From contig NZ_BOVP01000004.1 in NCBI RefSeq assembly GCF_018403745.1, positions 1-64,000 of the forward strand: 64,000 bases of DNA. The letters are read 5' to 3'. The DNA is from Lactococcus formosensis. Its GTDB lineage: Bacteria; Bacillota; Bacilli; Lactobacillales; Streptococcaceae. Below the pieces are notes generated by a model, which saw nothing but the letters and a program-made list of their open reading frames with translations, had not been told where the DNA came from and did no database searches. The position numbers and the translations under genes were made by a program. The first letter of the stretch is position 1, and each line of letters starts with the position of its first letter. Shown piece after piece: positions 25,165 to 33,433 of this stretch.

Positions 25165-26304
25165 ATGGATCTTATCAAAGAAATACTAGGACCTTATTTT
25201 TTTGCAAAATTGTTTTTGATTCCAGCAATCTTGGGCGGAATATTTCTCACTAAAAATATCATCCATCGCAGTAAATACGCGGGAAATCCTTACTCTGCCT
25301 TTTGGCTCTATTCGAGTAATTTTACATTATGGATTTTTCTTTTAAAATTATTATTTATTGAAATAGCTCAAGGTGGCGCATATGGTTATTTACTGAGTGA
25401 TATTTCGCTCATTTTTATCGCCATTGCGGTCGATTATTGTATTGTTACACATTATGAAAAAATAGAATATGCAATGCTTCCGCTATTTTCGATTTTTTAT
25501 TTATTTTATATTTACAATTATGGTTTTCACTGGAAGTCGATTTTATTAGTTACCTTATCTCTGGGCCTTTTTTGGCTCACGCTCTATTTTATCGCTAAAA
25601 ATCAAACTGCTGTAATGCAAAGTTATGGTAAAATGATGCTTATAGGTTTAAGCCTTGTCGTTTCTGTACAGCTCTTATTCCTTTCAGAATTTGCTTTTAG
25701 CTGGGTACACTCGTTAGAGATTTTCTGGAAAACATTTATACTCCTTGTGATTGCCAAGTTTATTTTATTGGACATTTCTTCTATTGTAGGAGAGTACGCA
25801 AAGTATAAAAGATATACTTATATTGATGCATTGACAAATACATATAATAGAAGAAAGTTTGAAGAAACGATGGACGAAATTCTCGCTAGCGATCAGATTT
25901 CCAAGTTTTCATTAGTTTTTTTTGATATTGATAATTTCAAACACATTAACGACTATTATGGGCATAGCTCAGGTGATTATGTGTTAAAAGAAATTTGTGT
26001 GCTTATTAAAAAGCATTTAAGAGAGACTGGAGAAAACGGGCAACTTTTCCGCTATGGAGGTGATGAGTTCTTCCTTTTATTTCGTAATAGAAAAGGAGAA
26101 GAGGTACGTGATATCATGGAGCTGATAGCCAAGCAAATATCTGGATGTGTTTTTCAGGCGAGTTCTAACACGATTAAAACATCTATTTCTGTAGGTGTAG
26201 TTGAAATTACTGATAAGGTCACACGAGATCAAGCAATCTATCGGGTAGATAAACATTTATATATTGCAAAAGAGAATGGGAAAAATCAAGTTTATTTTAA
26301 ATAG
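25165..26304 (+). CDS. Membrane-bound diguanylate cyclase (GGDEF)
   Basis: The 379-aa protein has six or so hydrophobic helices in residues 1-210 and a C-terminal GGDEF domain (LTNTYNRRKFEE, FFDIDNFKHIND, FRYGGDEFFLLF) that makes c-di-GMP from two GTP. The GGDEF active site is intact, but the inhibitory RxxD site normally just upstream is absent. It opens an operon with a GT2 polysaccharide synthase and an EAL-like protein. The start is uncertain: GTG 25156, ATG 25162 and ATG 25165 are all possible; 25165 has the best-placed AGAGGTGA. Confidence 0.9.
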   Translation: MDLIKEILGPYFFAKLFLIPAILGGIFLTKNIIHRSKYAGNPYSAFWLYSSNFTLWIFLLKLLFIEIAQGGAYGYLLSDISLIFIAIAVDYCIVTHYEKIEYAMLPLFSIFYLFYIYNYGFHWKSILLVTLSLGLFWLTLYFIAKNQTAVMQSYGKMMLIGLSLVVSVQLLFLSEFAFSWVHSLEIFWKTFILLVIAKFILLDISSIVGEYAKYKRYTYIDALTNTYNRRKFEETMDEILASDQISKFSLVFFDIDNFKHINDYYGHSSGDYVLKEICVLIKKHLRETGENGQLFRYGGDEFFLLFRNRKGEEVRDIMELIAKQISGCVFQASSNTIKTSISVGVVEITDKVTRDQAIYRVDKHLYIAKENGKNQVYFK

Positions 26305-26332
26305 AAAAAATTGATTTTTCTATTTTTTTATC
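26302..26332 (+). terminator. Hairpin after the GGDEF gene
   Basis: AATAGAAAAAAT pairs with ATTTTTCTATTT, then T residues. It may partly terminate or separate the cyclase from the synthase genes. Confidence 0.6.
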
Positions 26333-26421
26333 CTTTTTATTTTGATTTAAGATAGTTTTTAAGTATACTAAAATTGTGATGAAAATGAGAGTGTGTTTTG
26401 ATATTAAAGGAGTGTCATATA

Positions 26422-26952
26422 TTGCATAAAGAAAATTTAAACAGAGAACAAACTGAAGAAAATTATAGTTATTCTGACTTGTTTTTTGAAAAAGGACATT
26501 GGTTTTTAAAAATTAAACAGCTCCTGATTGCCCTTTTGGGTTGGATTTGCTTCATTGTACCAACCTTTATTACCATAGCATCTTTCTTATATGCAATATC
26601 AAAAGGGAAGTACGGCATCGCCTTTTGGAAGTATTACGAAGGCGTATTTGAAATTAAATTTTTGTTGATTCTCCTTGCATTCTGTGTGGTTATTACCTTT
26701 ACTTATGCAGCGAGCATGACAATTATTCAAAACAACCGAAGAGAATCAGTGATTGAAAAATGGCCTACATTTGATTCGGTCTCTAGTATTGAGCGAAGAA
26801 AAAAAGGAAAGAAATTTATGGCAGACCGCTTTGGCGAAGAAGAGTTTCGTCATAATGTAAAATATTTTGAAGTTTTACCAGAAAAGAATTTAAAAAATGA
26901 TGAGCTTTCAAAAGTCCTAGGCAAAGATGAGGTGGATACTTATGATATCTGA
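26422..26952 (+). CDS. Membrane protein of the exopolysaccharide operon (TTG start)
   Basis: The 176-aa protein has two hydrophobic segments (about 25-60 and 80-110) and a charged cytoplasmic tail. No family is recognised. The TTG at 26422 is chosen because AAAGGAG lies nine bases upstream, whereas the upstream in-frame ATG has no ribosome site. It overlaps the glycosyltransferase start by 11 bp, so it is probably a subunit of the same synthase complex. Confidence 0.72.
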   Translation: MHKENLNREQTEENYSYSDLFFEKGHWFLKIKQLLIALLGWICFIVPTFITIASFLYAISKGKYGIAFWKYYEGVFEIKFLLILLAFCVVITFTYAASMTIIQNNRRESVIEKWPTFDSVSSIERRKKGKKFMADRFGEEEFRHNVKYFEVLPEKNLKNDELSKVLGKDEVDTYDI

Positions 26953-28276
26953 TATTTTTTCCCAAATGTTTACTTCAGATAGCGGTTTGCAGACCGTAAT
27001 TACAGTATGTTTAATCATCCTGTGTCTCTATCCTGTTATTGGGGCTTTGTTTTGGTTCTTTGGCTCTTTAAGCTATCGCTTTCTAAAAAAAGGACGAAAA
27101 GAGACAAATTTTGTTGAGTTAGCGCCTGATGAACAGCCGATGATTACAATTATGATTCCGGCTCATAATGAAGAGGTTATGATTGAAGAAACGATTGAGT
27201 ATTTAGCCACTATGCTCAATTATAGTAACTATGAAATACTGGTGATTAATGATGGCAGTACGGATCAAACTTTACCTATTCTCCAGCGTTTACAAGAAAA
27301 GTATGAGAAGTTACGTGTCATTAATATCTTGAAAAATCAAGGAAAGGCACACGGCTTTAATATCGGGACTTATTTTGCTAAGGGAGAATATATTTTAAGT
27401 AATGATGCAGATACTATCCCGGAAAGAGATGCGCTTATGAAATATATGAACTATTTCATGAATGAAATCGATGTTAATACAGCTGCGGTTACAGCAAACA
27501 TGGACGTGCAGAACCGGACGACTATCATGGGGAAATCACAAACCGTTGAGTTTTCAAGTATTGTAGGTGTCATTAAAAGAAGTCAAACTGCAATCAACGA
27601 CTCCATGTACTCCTACAGTGGAGCTAATACCACGTATAAAAAACAATTTTTGATTGATGTTGGTGGCTTTAGACAGGACCGAAGTACAGAGGATATCAGT
27701 ATTGCTTGGGATCATCTGATGTATGGTGTGACACCTCGTTTTGCACCAGATATTATCTTTCATATGAATGTTCCAGAAACCCTATCACAGCTTTACAAGC
27801 AAAGAAAACGCTGGGCTCAGGGAGGTACTGAAGTATGGTTTACCAACTCACTTAAGTTTATCTTGCATCCCATTAAGTACCGCTACGTCCTGTCAATGTT
27901 TATTGATACGACTTTTTCCATCATTTGGTCATTTTTCTTTTTCATTACATCCATTATATTTATCGTAGCCATGCTTTATTTCCTTTTTGTAGGTAACTAT
28001 GAGCGTCTTTGGCATGGGTTTGCGATGTCCTTTATCTTTGTTACCTTTGAGCTCATAGCGGGGACTTTGCAGCTTTTAGCCGCTTTAATCTTGGACAGTA
28101 ATGGACAAAAATTTAAATACTTTATTTTTGCTCCACTGTATATGTTGTTTTTCTGGATGGTCAATCCATTGACGATAATCACAACTTTTATACCAGCAAT
28201 GAAAGCTTGCTTTGGTAGAAATGAACATGCTGGTGCTTGGGTTAGCCCTACAAGGAAGAGCCTGAAGAAAGGATAA
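26942..28276 (+). CDS. Processive family-2 glycosyltransferase (exopolysaccharide synthase)
   Basis: The 444-aa membrane protein has N-terminal and C-terminal hydrophobic helices flanking a GT2 domain. Motifs: IPAHNEE, VINDGSTD, SNDADT (DxD metal site), STEDIS (catalytic Asp) and QRKRW (QxxRW). This is the PgaC/BcsA-like layout of polysaccharide synthases, making and exporting a beta-linked polymer. The start at 26942 has GAGGTGG upstream. The flanking GGDEF and EAL-like genes imply c-di-GMP control. The sugar is not determinable. Confidence 0.9.
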   Translation: MISDIFSQMFTSDSGLQTVITVCLIILCLYPVIGALFWFFGSLSYRFLKKGRKETNFVELAPDEQPMITIMIPAHNEEVMIEETIEYLATMLNYSNYEILVINDGSTDQTLPILQRLQEKYEKLRVINILKNQGKAHGFNIGTYFAKGEYILSNDADTIPERDALMKYMNYFMNEIDVNTAAVTANMDVQNRTTIMGKSQTVEFSSIVGVIKRSQTAINDSMYSYSGANTTYKKQFLIDVGGFRQDRSTEDISIAWDHLMYGVTPRFAPDIIFHMNVPETLSQLYKQRKRWAQGGTEVWFTNSLKFILHPIKYRYVLSMFIDTTFSIIWSFFFFITSIIFIVAMLYFLFVGNYERLWHGFAMSFIFVTFELIAGTLQLLAALILDSNGQKFKYFIFAPLYMLFFWMVNPLTIITTFIPAMKACFGRNEHAGAWVSPTRKSLKKG

Positions 28277-28279
28277 ACT

Positions 28280-29077
28280 ATGCTTTTAGATGTAATGTTT
28301 CTGTTGACAATAATTTTTATTCTTCTCTGCTTGCTAGGGATTGTGACCAGCTATGTTTGGGCGAAACGACAAAACAGAATTTATCCTAAAACAATGGAAG
28401 ATGCTGAAAATTATACTTTTTACTTTCAGACGATTGTTGATAATAAAGGAGAAAAAACTGGTTTAGAAGCGTTACTTCGCAAGTTTGATATAGAGAGACA
28501 AGAATGGGTTTTCCCAGATGATATTGATAAATTTACCTTACGTGAAGTGATATATCTGCTTCATAAAAGTTTTGTGAAAGTAAACCATCCGTCACAATTT
28601 TTAGCCATTAATATAAGCCTAAAACAACTTGCTGATCCACGTTACGAATACTTTATTCGCTGGGTCAAAGGCGAATGTTATCCGATGGAGCTGAGGATTG
28701 AAATCAATGTTGAGCTTACAGATAGGATTGGCTGGTTGATGAAGTCGAGAATCAGGAAAAATTTGAAATTAAGCCAAGCCATCGGTGTTCATGTTATCCT
28801 TGAAAAAGTAGAGCCAAGTAAAAAATATTTTAAGAAAATCAAATGGCTTTTGAATGATATCTATGGGGTGAAAATTCCGCTCTCGAAATTTCAAAAGAAA
28901 AATGATTCCGAGTGGTTTGATCTCAACATGGGCGATTGGGTCCGTTTAATTAGAGAAAAAAACAAAAACATCGATATCACTGAGGTTGAAGATCGAGAAG
29001 GCATTGATTTAGCCGATAAATTAAACATCGACAATCGACAAGGTTATTTTATAGACAAGCCTCATTATGAGAAATAG
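28280..29077 (+). CDS. Degenerate EAL-domain protein (likely c-di-GMP receptor)
   Basis: The 265-aa protein has one N-terminal membrane helix (residues 3-28) and an EAL domain. The first motif is present (TGLEALLRKFD), as are the Asn of LAINISLKQL and the Glu of IEINVE. The metal-binding DDFG motif is replaced by LEKVEP, and LKID has become VKIP. Phosphodiesterase activity is therefore doubtful; c-di-GMP sensing for the synthase is more likely. It starts 3 bp after the glycosyltransferase. Confidence 0.82.
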   Translation: MLLDVMFLLTIIFILLCLLGIVTSYVWAKRQNRIYPKTMEDAENYTFYFQTIVDNKGEKTGLEALLRKFDIERQEWVFPDDIDKFTLREVIYLLHKSFVKVNHPSQFLAINISLKQLADPRYEYFIRWVKGECYPMELRIEINVELTDRIGWLMKSRIRKNLKLSQAIGVHVILEKVEPSKKYFKKIKWLLNDIYGVKIPLSKFQKKNDSEWFDLNMGDWVRLIREKNKNIDITEVEDREGIDLADKLNIDNRQGYFIDKPHYEK

Positions 29078-29096
29078 CTTGTTCTATTTTTTTTGC
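29068..29096 (+). terminator. Terminator after the EAL-like gene
   Basis: A short AATAG/CTATT hairpin is followed by T8; the stem is weak but well placed. Confidence 0.55.
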
Positions 29097-29219
29097 TTAA
29101 ATTAGTGCTTGAAAGTTGCATTATTTAGGAAAAAGAGTAGAATAGGTTTGAGCAAAACGATTTTAAAAAAATGTGGCGCATCTCAGACGATAATCAATGA
29201 GAAAAGGACGAGTACGGAA

Positions 29220-29666
29220 ATGACTGAAATGACTTTTGAAGAACGCTTAAAACAGCTTCGAAAGACTTATCTTGAAGACGATAATGAAGATCAGGAAGCT
29301 CAAGAGATGAATGCTTTCATGAGTTTATCAAAAGAAGATAAAATCAAAAAAATTGAAGCCCATTTAACGGAGATTGAAAATAAAAAAGAAGCTTTAGAAA
29401 GTGCTCTTCCAGTTCAAACAGACACGCTCTCACGTGAGAATATTGAGCGCCATCTTGAAGCCTTAGCTGAGAAAAAAGAACTCATGCTTCAAAAATTAGA
29501 ATACGTTAAAAAAGATGAATTTAGTGCTGCAAAACGTGAACGAATCAAGCGTCAGTTGGCAGAACTAGAATTTAAACGTTGTCGTCTACGTATGAATAAT
29601 AAGGACTGTTCAAAGTTGGACAAGAAAATTCAAGAGAAACAAAGACGATTTAGAAATGATATTTAA
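29220..29666 (+). CDS. Hypothetical coiled-coil protein
   Basis: The 148-aa, highly charged protein is predicted to be mostly helical coiled coil (KIKKIEAHLTEIENKKEALESAL, then RIKRQLAELEFKRCRLRMN). No family or catalytic motif is recognised and there is no signal peptide. The start at 29220 is preferred because AAAAGGA lies upstream; the frame is open from 29109. It sits alone between the exopolysaccharide operon and the FMN riboswitch. Confidence 0.6.
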   Translation: MTEMTFEERLKQLRKTYLEDDNEDQEAQEMNAFMSLSKEDKIKKIEAHLTEIENKKEALESALPVQTDTLSRENIERHLEALAEKKELMLQKLEYVKKDEFSAAKRERIKRQLAELEFKRCRLRMNNKDCSKLDKKIQEKQRRFRNDI

Positions 29667-29721
29667 GGAGTGATATGCTTCAGATCCTATAATAGGGTTC
29701 TGGGTGTCTCTACCAGGAAAG

Positions 29722-29750
29722 AAAAAAGCGTGTGAGCGCTCTTTTTTTTG
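29722..29750. terminator. Terminator before the FMN riboswitch unit
   Basis: AAAAAAGCG and CGCTCTTTTTTTT form an imperfect hairpin with A and T flanks, possibly acting in both directions. Confidence 0.55.
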
Positions 29751-29777
29751 ACCAATAATATTTTTTTGTGATATAAT
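29748..29777 (+). promoter_or_regulatory. Promoter of the ribU transcript
   Basis: TTGACC (29748-29753) and TATAAT (29772-29777) are separated by 18 bp, just upstream of the riboswitch. Confidence 0.7.
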
Positions 29778-29783
29778 AAACTT

Positions 29784-29892
29784 ATCTTCAGGGCACCGTG
29801 AAATTCGGGACCGGCGGTTAAAGTCCGCGAAGCTGAAAAGCTTGATGTGGTGGAATTCCACAACCGACAGTAAAGTCTGGATGGGAGAAGAA
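29784..29892 (+). promoter_or_regulatory. FMN riboswitch (RFN element)
   Basis: The conserved core is clear: ATCTTCAGGGCACCGTGAAA at the 5' end, ACCGGCGGT in the middle and CCGACAGTAAAGTCTGGATG near the 3' end before GGGAGAAGA. FMN binding turns off the riboflavin transporter downstream. An AAAACTCCC stretch near 29945-29953 can pair with the ribosome site TTTGGAGG (29984-29991), suggesting translational control. Confidence 0.95.
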
Positions 29893-29996
29893 TAAGAAAT
29901 AAGACCAGCTCTTTTTGAGTTGCGTCAGTTTTCGCTAATATTCAAAAACTCCCTTCAAAACGAAGAAATATTATTTTCTATTTTGGAGGTTTTTTC

Positions 29997-30581
29997 GTGT
30001 CAAATTCAAAAACACGTCGACTCACACTTATCGCAATGCTCAGTGCAATTTCCTTTGTACTGTCCTACCCCATGTTCCAATTTCCTTTGGTACCAAGTGC
30101 AAGCTTTTTAAAAATTGACTTTACAATCTTGCCTATCTTGATTGGACTCTTCATGCTTGGCTTGAGTAGTGCCTTTGCTATTCTAATTATTCGCTCGCTT
30201 TTGTGGTTGCTTTTAAATAGCGAAGGAGTGAATACCTATATTGGTTTACCAATGAATATTGTAGCAGTTACTGTCTTTGTGCTGGTAGTTTGGTTCTTTC
30301 TCCGTCACAGATTCAGCTTGCGTAACTATATTATGGCAACCATTTTAGGGACATTAGCTTTGACTGCAGTACAGGTAGTTCTTAATTACGTATATGCTAT
30401 CCCACTTTACTCAATGTTCGCTAATTTTGATATTGCAACAATGTTCCCTGGTGGTATCTCAGCTTATATTGGTGCTGTTGTTGTCTTTAATATTTTAGAA
30501 GGTCTCATTTATGCAGGTAGTTTTGCTTTACTGTATTGGGCACTTCGAGGATCAAAGGCTATCAAATTTATTAACGCTTAA
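29997..30581 (+). CDS. ribU: Riboflavin ECF transporter S component
   Basis: The 194-aa protein has six hydrophobic helices and is the substrate-binding subunit of an energy-coupling-factor transporter for riboflavin. The start is GTG at 29997 behind TTTGGAGG. MLSAISFVLSYPMFQFPLVPSASFLKIDF is typical of RibU of lactococci. The FMN riboswitch directly upstream confirms the substrate. The shared ECF ATPases and T subunit are elsewhere. Confidence 0.95.
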   Translation: MSNSKTRRLTLIAMLSAISFVLSYPMFQFPLVPSASFLKIDFTILPILIGLFMLGLSSAFAILIIRSLLWLLLNSEGVNTYIGLPMNIVAVTVFVLVVWFFLRHRFSLRNYIMATILGTLALTAVQVVLNYVYAIPLYSMFANFDIATMFPGGISAYIGAVVVFNILEGLIYAGSFALLYWALRGSKAIKFINA

Positions 30582-30622
30582 ACAGAAAATAGAGCCTATA
30601 ACTAAGGGCGAAACTAAAGATA

Positions 30623-30656
30623 AAATGATCATGACTTCGTTAGTGGTCATTTTTTT
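30623..30656 (+). terminator. Terminator after ribU
   Basis: AATGATC pairs with GGTCATT, followed by T6. Confidence 0.75.
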
Positions 30657-30677
30657 GATTTTTCATTAATTTTTTCC

Positions 30678-30706
30678 TTGCATTTTTTTAAAACATCTGA
30701 TATACT
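30678..30706 (+). promoter_or_regulatory. Promoter of rplJ-rplL
   Basis: TTGCAT (30678-30683) and TATACT (30701-30706) with 17-bp spacing precede the L10 leader. Confidence 0.65.
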
Positions 30707-30714
30707 AATAGAAG

Positions 30715-30835
30715 TTCTGAAAAGGACTGACCGAAGACAGTTGGGGACATAAGTCATAAGCATCCAACCGAGGACAAACATTTTAAACAATGATTGAACT
30801 CTCTATGTCTTTTGGTCGTGGGGATTTTTATTTAT
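30715..30835 (+). ncRNA. Ribosomal protein L10 leader RNA
   Basis: The leader holds the pattern of Firmicute L10 leaders: GACCGAAGACAGTTGGGGAC, then GCATCCAACCGAGG, and later CTATGTCTTTTGGTCGTGGGGA, which pair into a three-way fold. Excess L10(L12)4 binds it and represses rplJL. Position directly before rplJ agrees. Confidence 0.88.
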
Positions 30836-30873
30836 AAAAATTCTTACGAACAAAATAAAATGGAGGTAAACAA

Positions 30874-31389
30874 ATGAGCGATTACAAAGTAAACGAAGCA
30901 ACTATTGCTAAGAAAGCTGAGTTGGTTGACGTATTTGCAGAAAAATTCGAAGCTGCGACATCTATCGTTGTTGCAAGCTCACGTGGTTTAACTGTAGAAC
31001 AAGACACTCAACTTCGTAAAGAGTTGCGTGAAGCTGGTGTGGAATTCAAAGTTGTTAAAAACTCAATCTTGCGTCGTGCAGCTGAAAAAGCTGGACTCGA
31101 AGGTTTGAACGACAGCTTCGTAGGTCCATCAGTAGTAGCTATCTCAAACGAAGATGCTATTGCGCCTGCTAAAATTTTGAGCGAGTTTGCTAAAACAGCA
31201 GACAAACTTGAAATCAAAGCTGGTGTTATCGAAGGAAAAGTTACAAGCAAAGAAGAAGTTGCAGCTATTGCATCTCTTCCAAGCCGCGACGGTCTTCTTT
31301 CTATGCTTCTTTCAGTGCTTCAAGCACCTGTCCGCAACGTGGCTCTCGCAGTCAAAGCTGTTGCAGAAAAAGAAGAATCAGCTGCTTAA
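30874..31389 (+). CDS. rplJ: 50S ribosomal protein L10
   Basis: The 171-aa protein anchors L12 dimers to the ribosome stalk. The N-terminal rRNA-binding domain ([35 protein letters not shown]) and the C-terminal helical L12-binding tail are complete. TGGAGG precedes the ATG. It is autogenously controlled through the L10 leader. Confidence 0.98.
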   Translation: MSDYKVNEATIAKKAELVDVFAEKFEAATSIVVASSRGLTVEQDTQLRKELREAGVEFKVVKNSILRRAAEKAGLEGLNDSFVGPSVVAISNEDAIAPAKILSEFAKTADKLEIKAGVIEGKVTSKEEVAAIASLPSRDGLLSMLLSVLQAPVRNVALAVKAVAEKEESAA

Positions 31390-31467
31390 TTCCATTAGGA
31401 ATAACAGTAAGCACCTTTTATATCGGCGGATTTACGCAACAAACTAAAATTTACTAGGAGAATCAAA

Positions 31468-31833
31468 ATGGCATTGAACATTGAAAACATCGTTGCTGAA
31501 CTTGAAACAGCAACAATCCTCGAACTCTCTGAGCTCGTTAAAGCAATCGAAGAAAAATTTGACGTAACTGCAGCTGCTCCTGTAGCAGTAGCAGCTGCTG
31601 GTGGCGAAGCTGCAGCAGAAAAAGATTCATTTGACGTTGAATTGACAGCAGCAGGCGACAAAAAAGTTGCTACAATCAAAGCTGTTCGTGAAATCACTGG
31701 TCTTGGCTTGAAAGAAGCTAAAGAACTCGTTGATGGCGCACCAACAATGATCAAAGAAGGCGTTGCAACTGCAGAAGCTGAAGAAATCAAAGCTAAATTG
31801 GAAGAAGCTGGTGCTTCAATCACACTTAAATAA
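31468..31833 (+). CDS. rplL: 50S ribosomal protein L7/L12
   Basis: The 121-aa acidic stalk protein recruits translation factors. It has an N-terminal dimerisation helix region, an alanine-rich hinge ([18 protein letters not shown]) and a C-terminal domain ([31 protein letters not shown]). It follows rplJ by 78 bp behind TAGGAG. Confidence 0.98.
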   Translation: MALNIENIVAELETATILELSELVKAIEEKFDVTAAAPVAVAAAGGEAAAEKDSFDVELTAAGDKKVATIKAVREITGLGLKEAKELVDGAPTMIKEGVATAEAEEIKAKLEEAGASITLK

Positions 31834-31924
31834 TTTTTAAGTCGTGAGTTGGCTACGTTAGTCCGAAAGTTCTTGATTTGATTGCGTTAAGTGAACATAG
31901 ATATAGTGCTTTCGGAAAAGATAG

Positions 31925-31965
31925 CAGCCAAAAACAGTCAAAAATTTATTTTGGCTGTTTTTTTT
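31925..31965 (+). terminator. Terminator of rplJL
   Basis: CAGCCAAAA (31925-31933) pairs with TTTTGGCTG (31949-31957), followed by T8. Confidence 0.92.
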
Positions 31966-32373
31966 GTTGCTAAATATTTTGCTTTGATTAGATATATATT
32001 ACAGTAGGGCTGGATTTTCACCAGCATTTTTTTGGAGGAGTTAAGCCACGTGGAATCTAAGAAAAATCATGGCAAGAACCATAGCATAAAAAGAGAGGTA
32101 TTCCTCTCTTTTTTCTATTTTCTGATATTATTTTGATTTATATGATAAAAATATTACAATAGCATTATAGTGATAACTAAAACATTACTCAAGATTAACA
32201 AGAAGTTGACGAGGTGGCTTTGATGAACTACAATCAGACAGACAGAGGTAGTTTTCTGTTTTTTCACAAGGGGCGGAAATGACGGCCGTATTGTATCAAG
32301 GTCGTTTTTGTCGCATATAAAAGTTAAATGAAATAAATAATAAAAAATATAGGGAGTTAAAGGAGGAGCTGAT
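31966..32373. other. Non-coding stretch before the WxL locus, with hairpins
   Basis: No gene is seen. Hairpins include GCTGG/CCAGC (about 32008-32024) followed by T7, a strong terminator AAAAAGAGAGG/CCTCTCTTTTTT (about 32088-32115), and ACGGCC/GGTCGT followed by T (about 32283-32311). A small RNA between the first two is possible. The last part carries the WxL operon promoter and the AAAGGAGGAGC ribosome site. Confidence 0.5.
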
Positions 32374-33399
32374 ATGAAGCGACTTGTTCTATTAGTATTA
32401 GGAATTACGATGCTCTTTCTACCTGAAAATGTTGGAGCTATGGAAACGCCAAGTAGTGATGCTATGGATTTTAGTGCACAAGCTATTCCAAGTGAATTTC
32501 AAAAGCAAGACAAGAAAGATTTATCTTACTGGTGGCTTGATGCACGCGATCAAGAAACATTGACACTCTATGTTGAGATTGTCAATGGCAAAAATGAAAA
32601 TACATTTGATATATCAGCACACCAAGCTATAACAAACGAAAATTTAGTGATTGACTACAGTCTGGATTTTAAGGACAGTCAGAAATACTTGTATGGTGAA
32701 CCGACTTTTGACTTTAATCAGAAAGTAAAGATTGGCAAGGAAGAAGCAGAAAGAAAAATTCAAATTACACTTGGAGCAAATGAAACCAAACGTGTTCCAA
32801 TCAAAGTTGATGTTTCTGAAAAGTTAAACGCTCAATCTATCGGAGGAATCAATGTTAGCCGTCATGCCAAAGAAGCGGAACGCACAGGGAGTATCCTGAA
32901 TGTTTATAACCGCGCCTTTGCTCTCATCCTGGACGGGGGTCAGAAAGAAAAGACGACGAGTTTGCAACTTTCTCCTAGCAACTTAGAAGTCAGTCAACAA
33001 GGCCTAACATTAATTAATCCAAATGCGAAAATTATTTCAGAAGTGGGAATCGAGGCTGAGATTACTAATGCTTCTGGTGAAGTGGTTTCTGAGCTCAAGC
33101 CTGTTAAAGGTGTTATCGTTCCTCAAGCCAAGATAAATCTCGCACTGGACAATAAAACACCGCTTGTCGAAGGTAAACAATATCTTCTGAAAGCAAAAAC
33201 GACAATGCCTAACAAAGCAGATAATCAGAATTTTGAATACCGTCTTACAGTAGATGAGGCGGGAAAAGTCAGTACTGAACCAATCAATAATAAAGGGTCT
33301 GAACAGAGAAGAGTTTATCTTATAGTACCAGCAATCGCACTCCTTCTCGCGATATTCGCTTTTCTGATTTTAAAAAAGAAAGCAAAACATAAGTTATAA
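32374..33399 (+). CDS. WxL-associated cell-surface protein (DUF916/DUF3324-type), copy 1
   Basis: The 341-aa protein has a signal peptide (residues 1-22), a DUF916-like peptidoglycan-binding domain (LSYWWLDARDQETLTLYVEIVNG), a DUF3324-like domain that binds WxL partners (about 175-300), and a C-terminal membrane helix with a KKKAKHKL tail. Such proteins anchor WxL proteins at the cell wall. AGGAGG precedes the ATG. It opens the WxL cluster with a paralogue directly after it. Confidence 0.86.
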   Translation: MKRLVLLVLGITMLFLPENVGAMETPSSDAMDFSAQAIPSEFQKQDKKDLSYWWLDARDQETLTLYVEIVNGKNENTFDISAHQAITNENLVIDYSLDFKDSQKYLYGEPTFDFNQKVKIGKEEAERKIQITLGANETKRVPIKVDVSEKLNAQSIGGINVSRHAKEAERTGSILNVYNRAFALILDGGQKEKTTSLQLSPSNLEVSQQGLTLINPNAKIISEVGIEAEITNASGEVVSELKPVKGVIVPQAKINLALDNKTPLVEGKQYLLKAKTTMPNKADNQNFEYRLTVDEAGKVSTEPINNKGSEQRRVYLIVPAIALLLAIFAFLILKKKAKHKL

Positions 33400-33433
33400 A
33401 AGAACAACATTTTAGAGATACAAAAATAAAAAA

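Noticed and set aside
31395..31823. Minus-strand 142-aa frame over rplL
   Set aside because: It is antisense to an essential gene, low-complexity Ala/Ser composition, no ribosome site.
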